From the NCBI RefSeq assembly GCF_000744935.1, contig NZ_JQMW01000013.1, forward strand, positions 248,001 through 312,000: a stretch of DNA of 64,000 bases, given 5' to 3'. How positions within the stretch are numbered: the stretch's first letter is position 1; each line of letters begins with the position of its first letter. The DNA comes from Clostridium sp. KNHs214. GTDB lineage: Bacteria; Bacillota; Clostridia; Clostridiales; Clostridiaceae. Positions 63,817 to 64,000 of the stretch are shown in pieces. Both the position numbers and the translations under genes were made by a program. The notes under the pieces are model-generated. The model ran no database searches and was not told where the DNA came from. It was given only the letters and a program-made list of their open reading frames with translations.

Positions 63817-64000
63817 AATACTATACCTCCTCAAATTTAATATATAATTAAGTCTATCCATTATTAGCGCTTAAACACATAACTCTGCTTGTATAATTTA
63901 ACCTTATAAATGTATGCCTATTCACCTATTATGTTGAAATAAATCTTAGTCATAAAATACAAAGCAATAAAACGTTTTCTATATCTTAAAAAAATATATA
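63817..64000. other. Upstream region of kbl, to window end
   Basis: AT-rich and without a gene. ACGTTTT near 63972 and a few short repeats are visible, but no T-box or other riboswitch was recognised in the part that is present. Confidence 0.3.

Overview
The window is low-GC, spore-former-like clostridial DNA. The gene style suggests Clostridium sensu stricto near C. botulinum group I / C. sporogenes; this is inferred from gene content and base composition, not from a marker gene. Evidence for the group: strong GGAGG ribosome binding sites, many TTG/GTG starts, a tandem glycine riboswitch, a two-subunit glycine decarboxylase, an SASP-like repeat protein and a UPF0735/PheB-type ACT protein. 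No rRNA, tRNA or CRISPR array was seen.

Layout. 0-11.6 kb: a very large secreted S8 protease with a sortase-type tail, a sortase convergent to it, an SASP-like repeat gene, mannose-1-phosphate guanylyltransferase, a membrane protein with Asp-box (BNR) motifs, a MarR regulator with a SAM methyltransferase, and a lipoprotein. 11.7-14.1 kb: a scrapyard of mobile-element debris (a truncated ORF, a frameshifted HTH gene, an istB fragment, 87-bp direct repeats) around an intact Uma2-type gene. 14.1-27.1 kb: a type 1 BREX phage-defence locus transcribed leftward, brxA-brxB-brxC-pglX-(HipT-like kinase)-(HipS-like+HIRAN)-pglZ. Its expected last gene, brxL, is absent, and the debris field lies where it should be. 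The split HipA-type pair inside BREX is the most unusual protein-coding feature here.

27.6-43.5 kb: a catabolic cluster (TIM-barrel isomerase, MFS and AGCS transporters, DeoR regulator), then YhcN-like lipoprotein, QueH, a 3-hydroxyacyl-CoA dehydrogenase, an IscA/HesB-like protein, a lipoprotein with a histidine kinase/response regulator pair, a YdcF-type protein and an MFS transporter. 43.6-48.6 kb: a tandem glycine riboswitch controlling gcvT-gcvH-gcvPA-gcvPB. 49-60 kb: an amidohydrolase, a nucleoside-catabolism operon (LacI regulator, PGM2-like mutase, deoC, pdp) with a perfect cre match at its promoter, and a MalY/PatB C-S lyase. 60-64 kb: a small secreted protein, an ACT protein and the threonine-to-glycine pair tdh-kbl. 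Tdh and Kbl would feed glycine to the riboswitch-controlled cleavage system.

The intergenic DNA carries three families of long hairpin elements. Family F1 has four copies of exactly 311 bp with matching terminal inverted repeats and 7-8 bp target duplications, so it is a MITE-like mobile element. One copy landed in the stop codon of pdp and replaced TAG with TGA. Family F2 has two copies of about 160 bp just upstream of start codons. Family F3 has two copies of about 310 bp in opposite orientation. Its stems differ in sequence between copies yet stay complementary, while the loops are conserved, which is the pattern expected of a conserved folded RNA or DNA structure. F3 is the best candidate for an undescribed element in this window.
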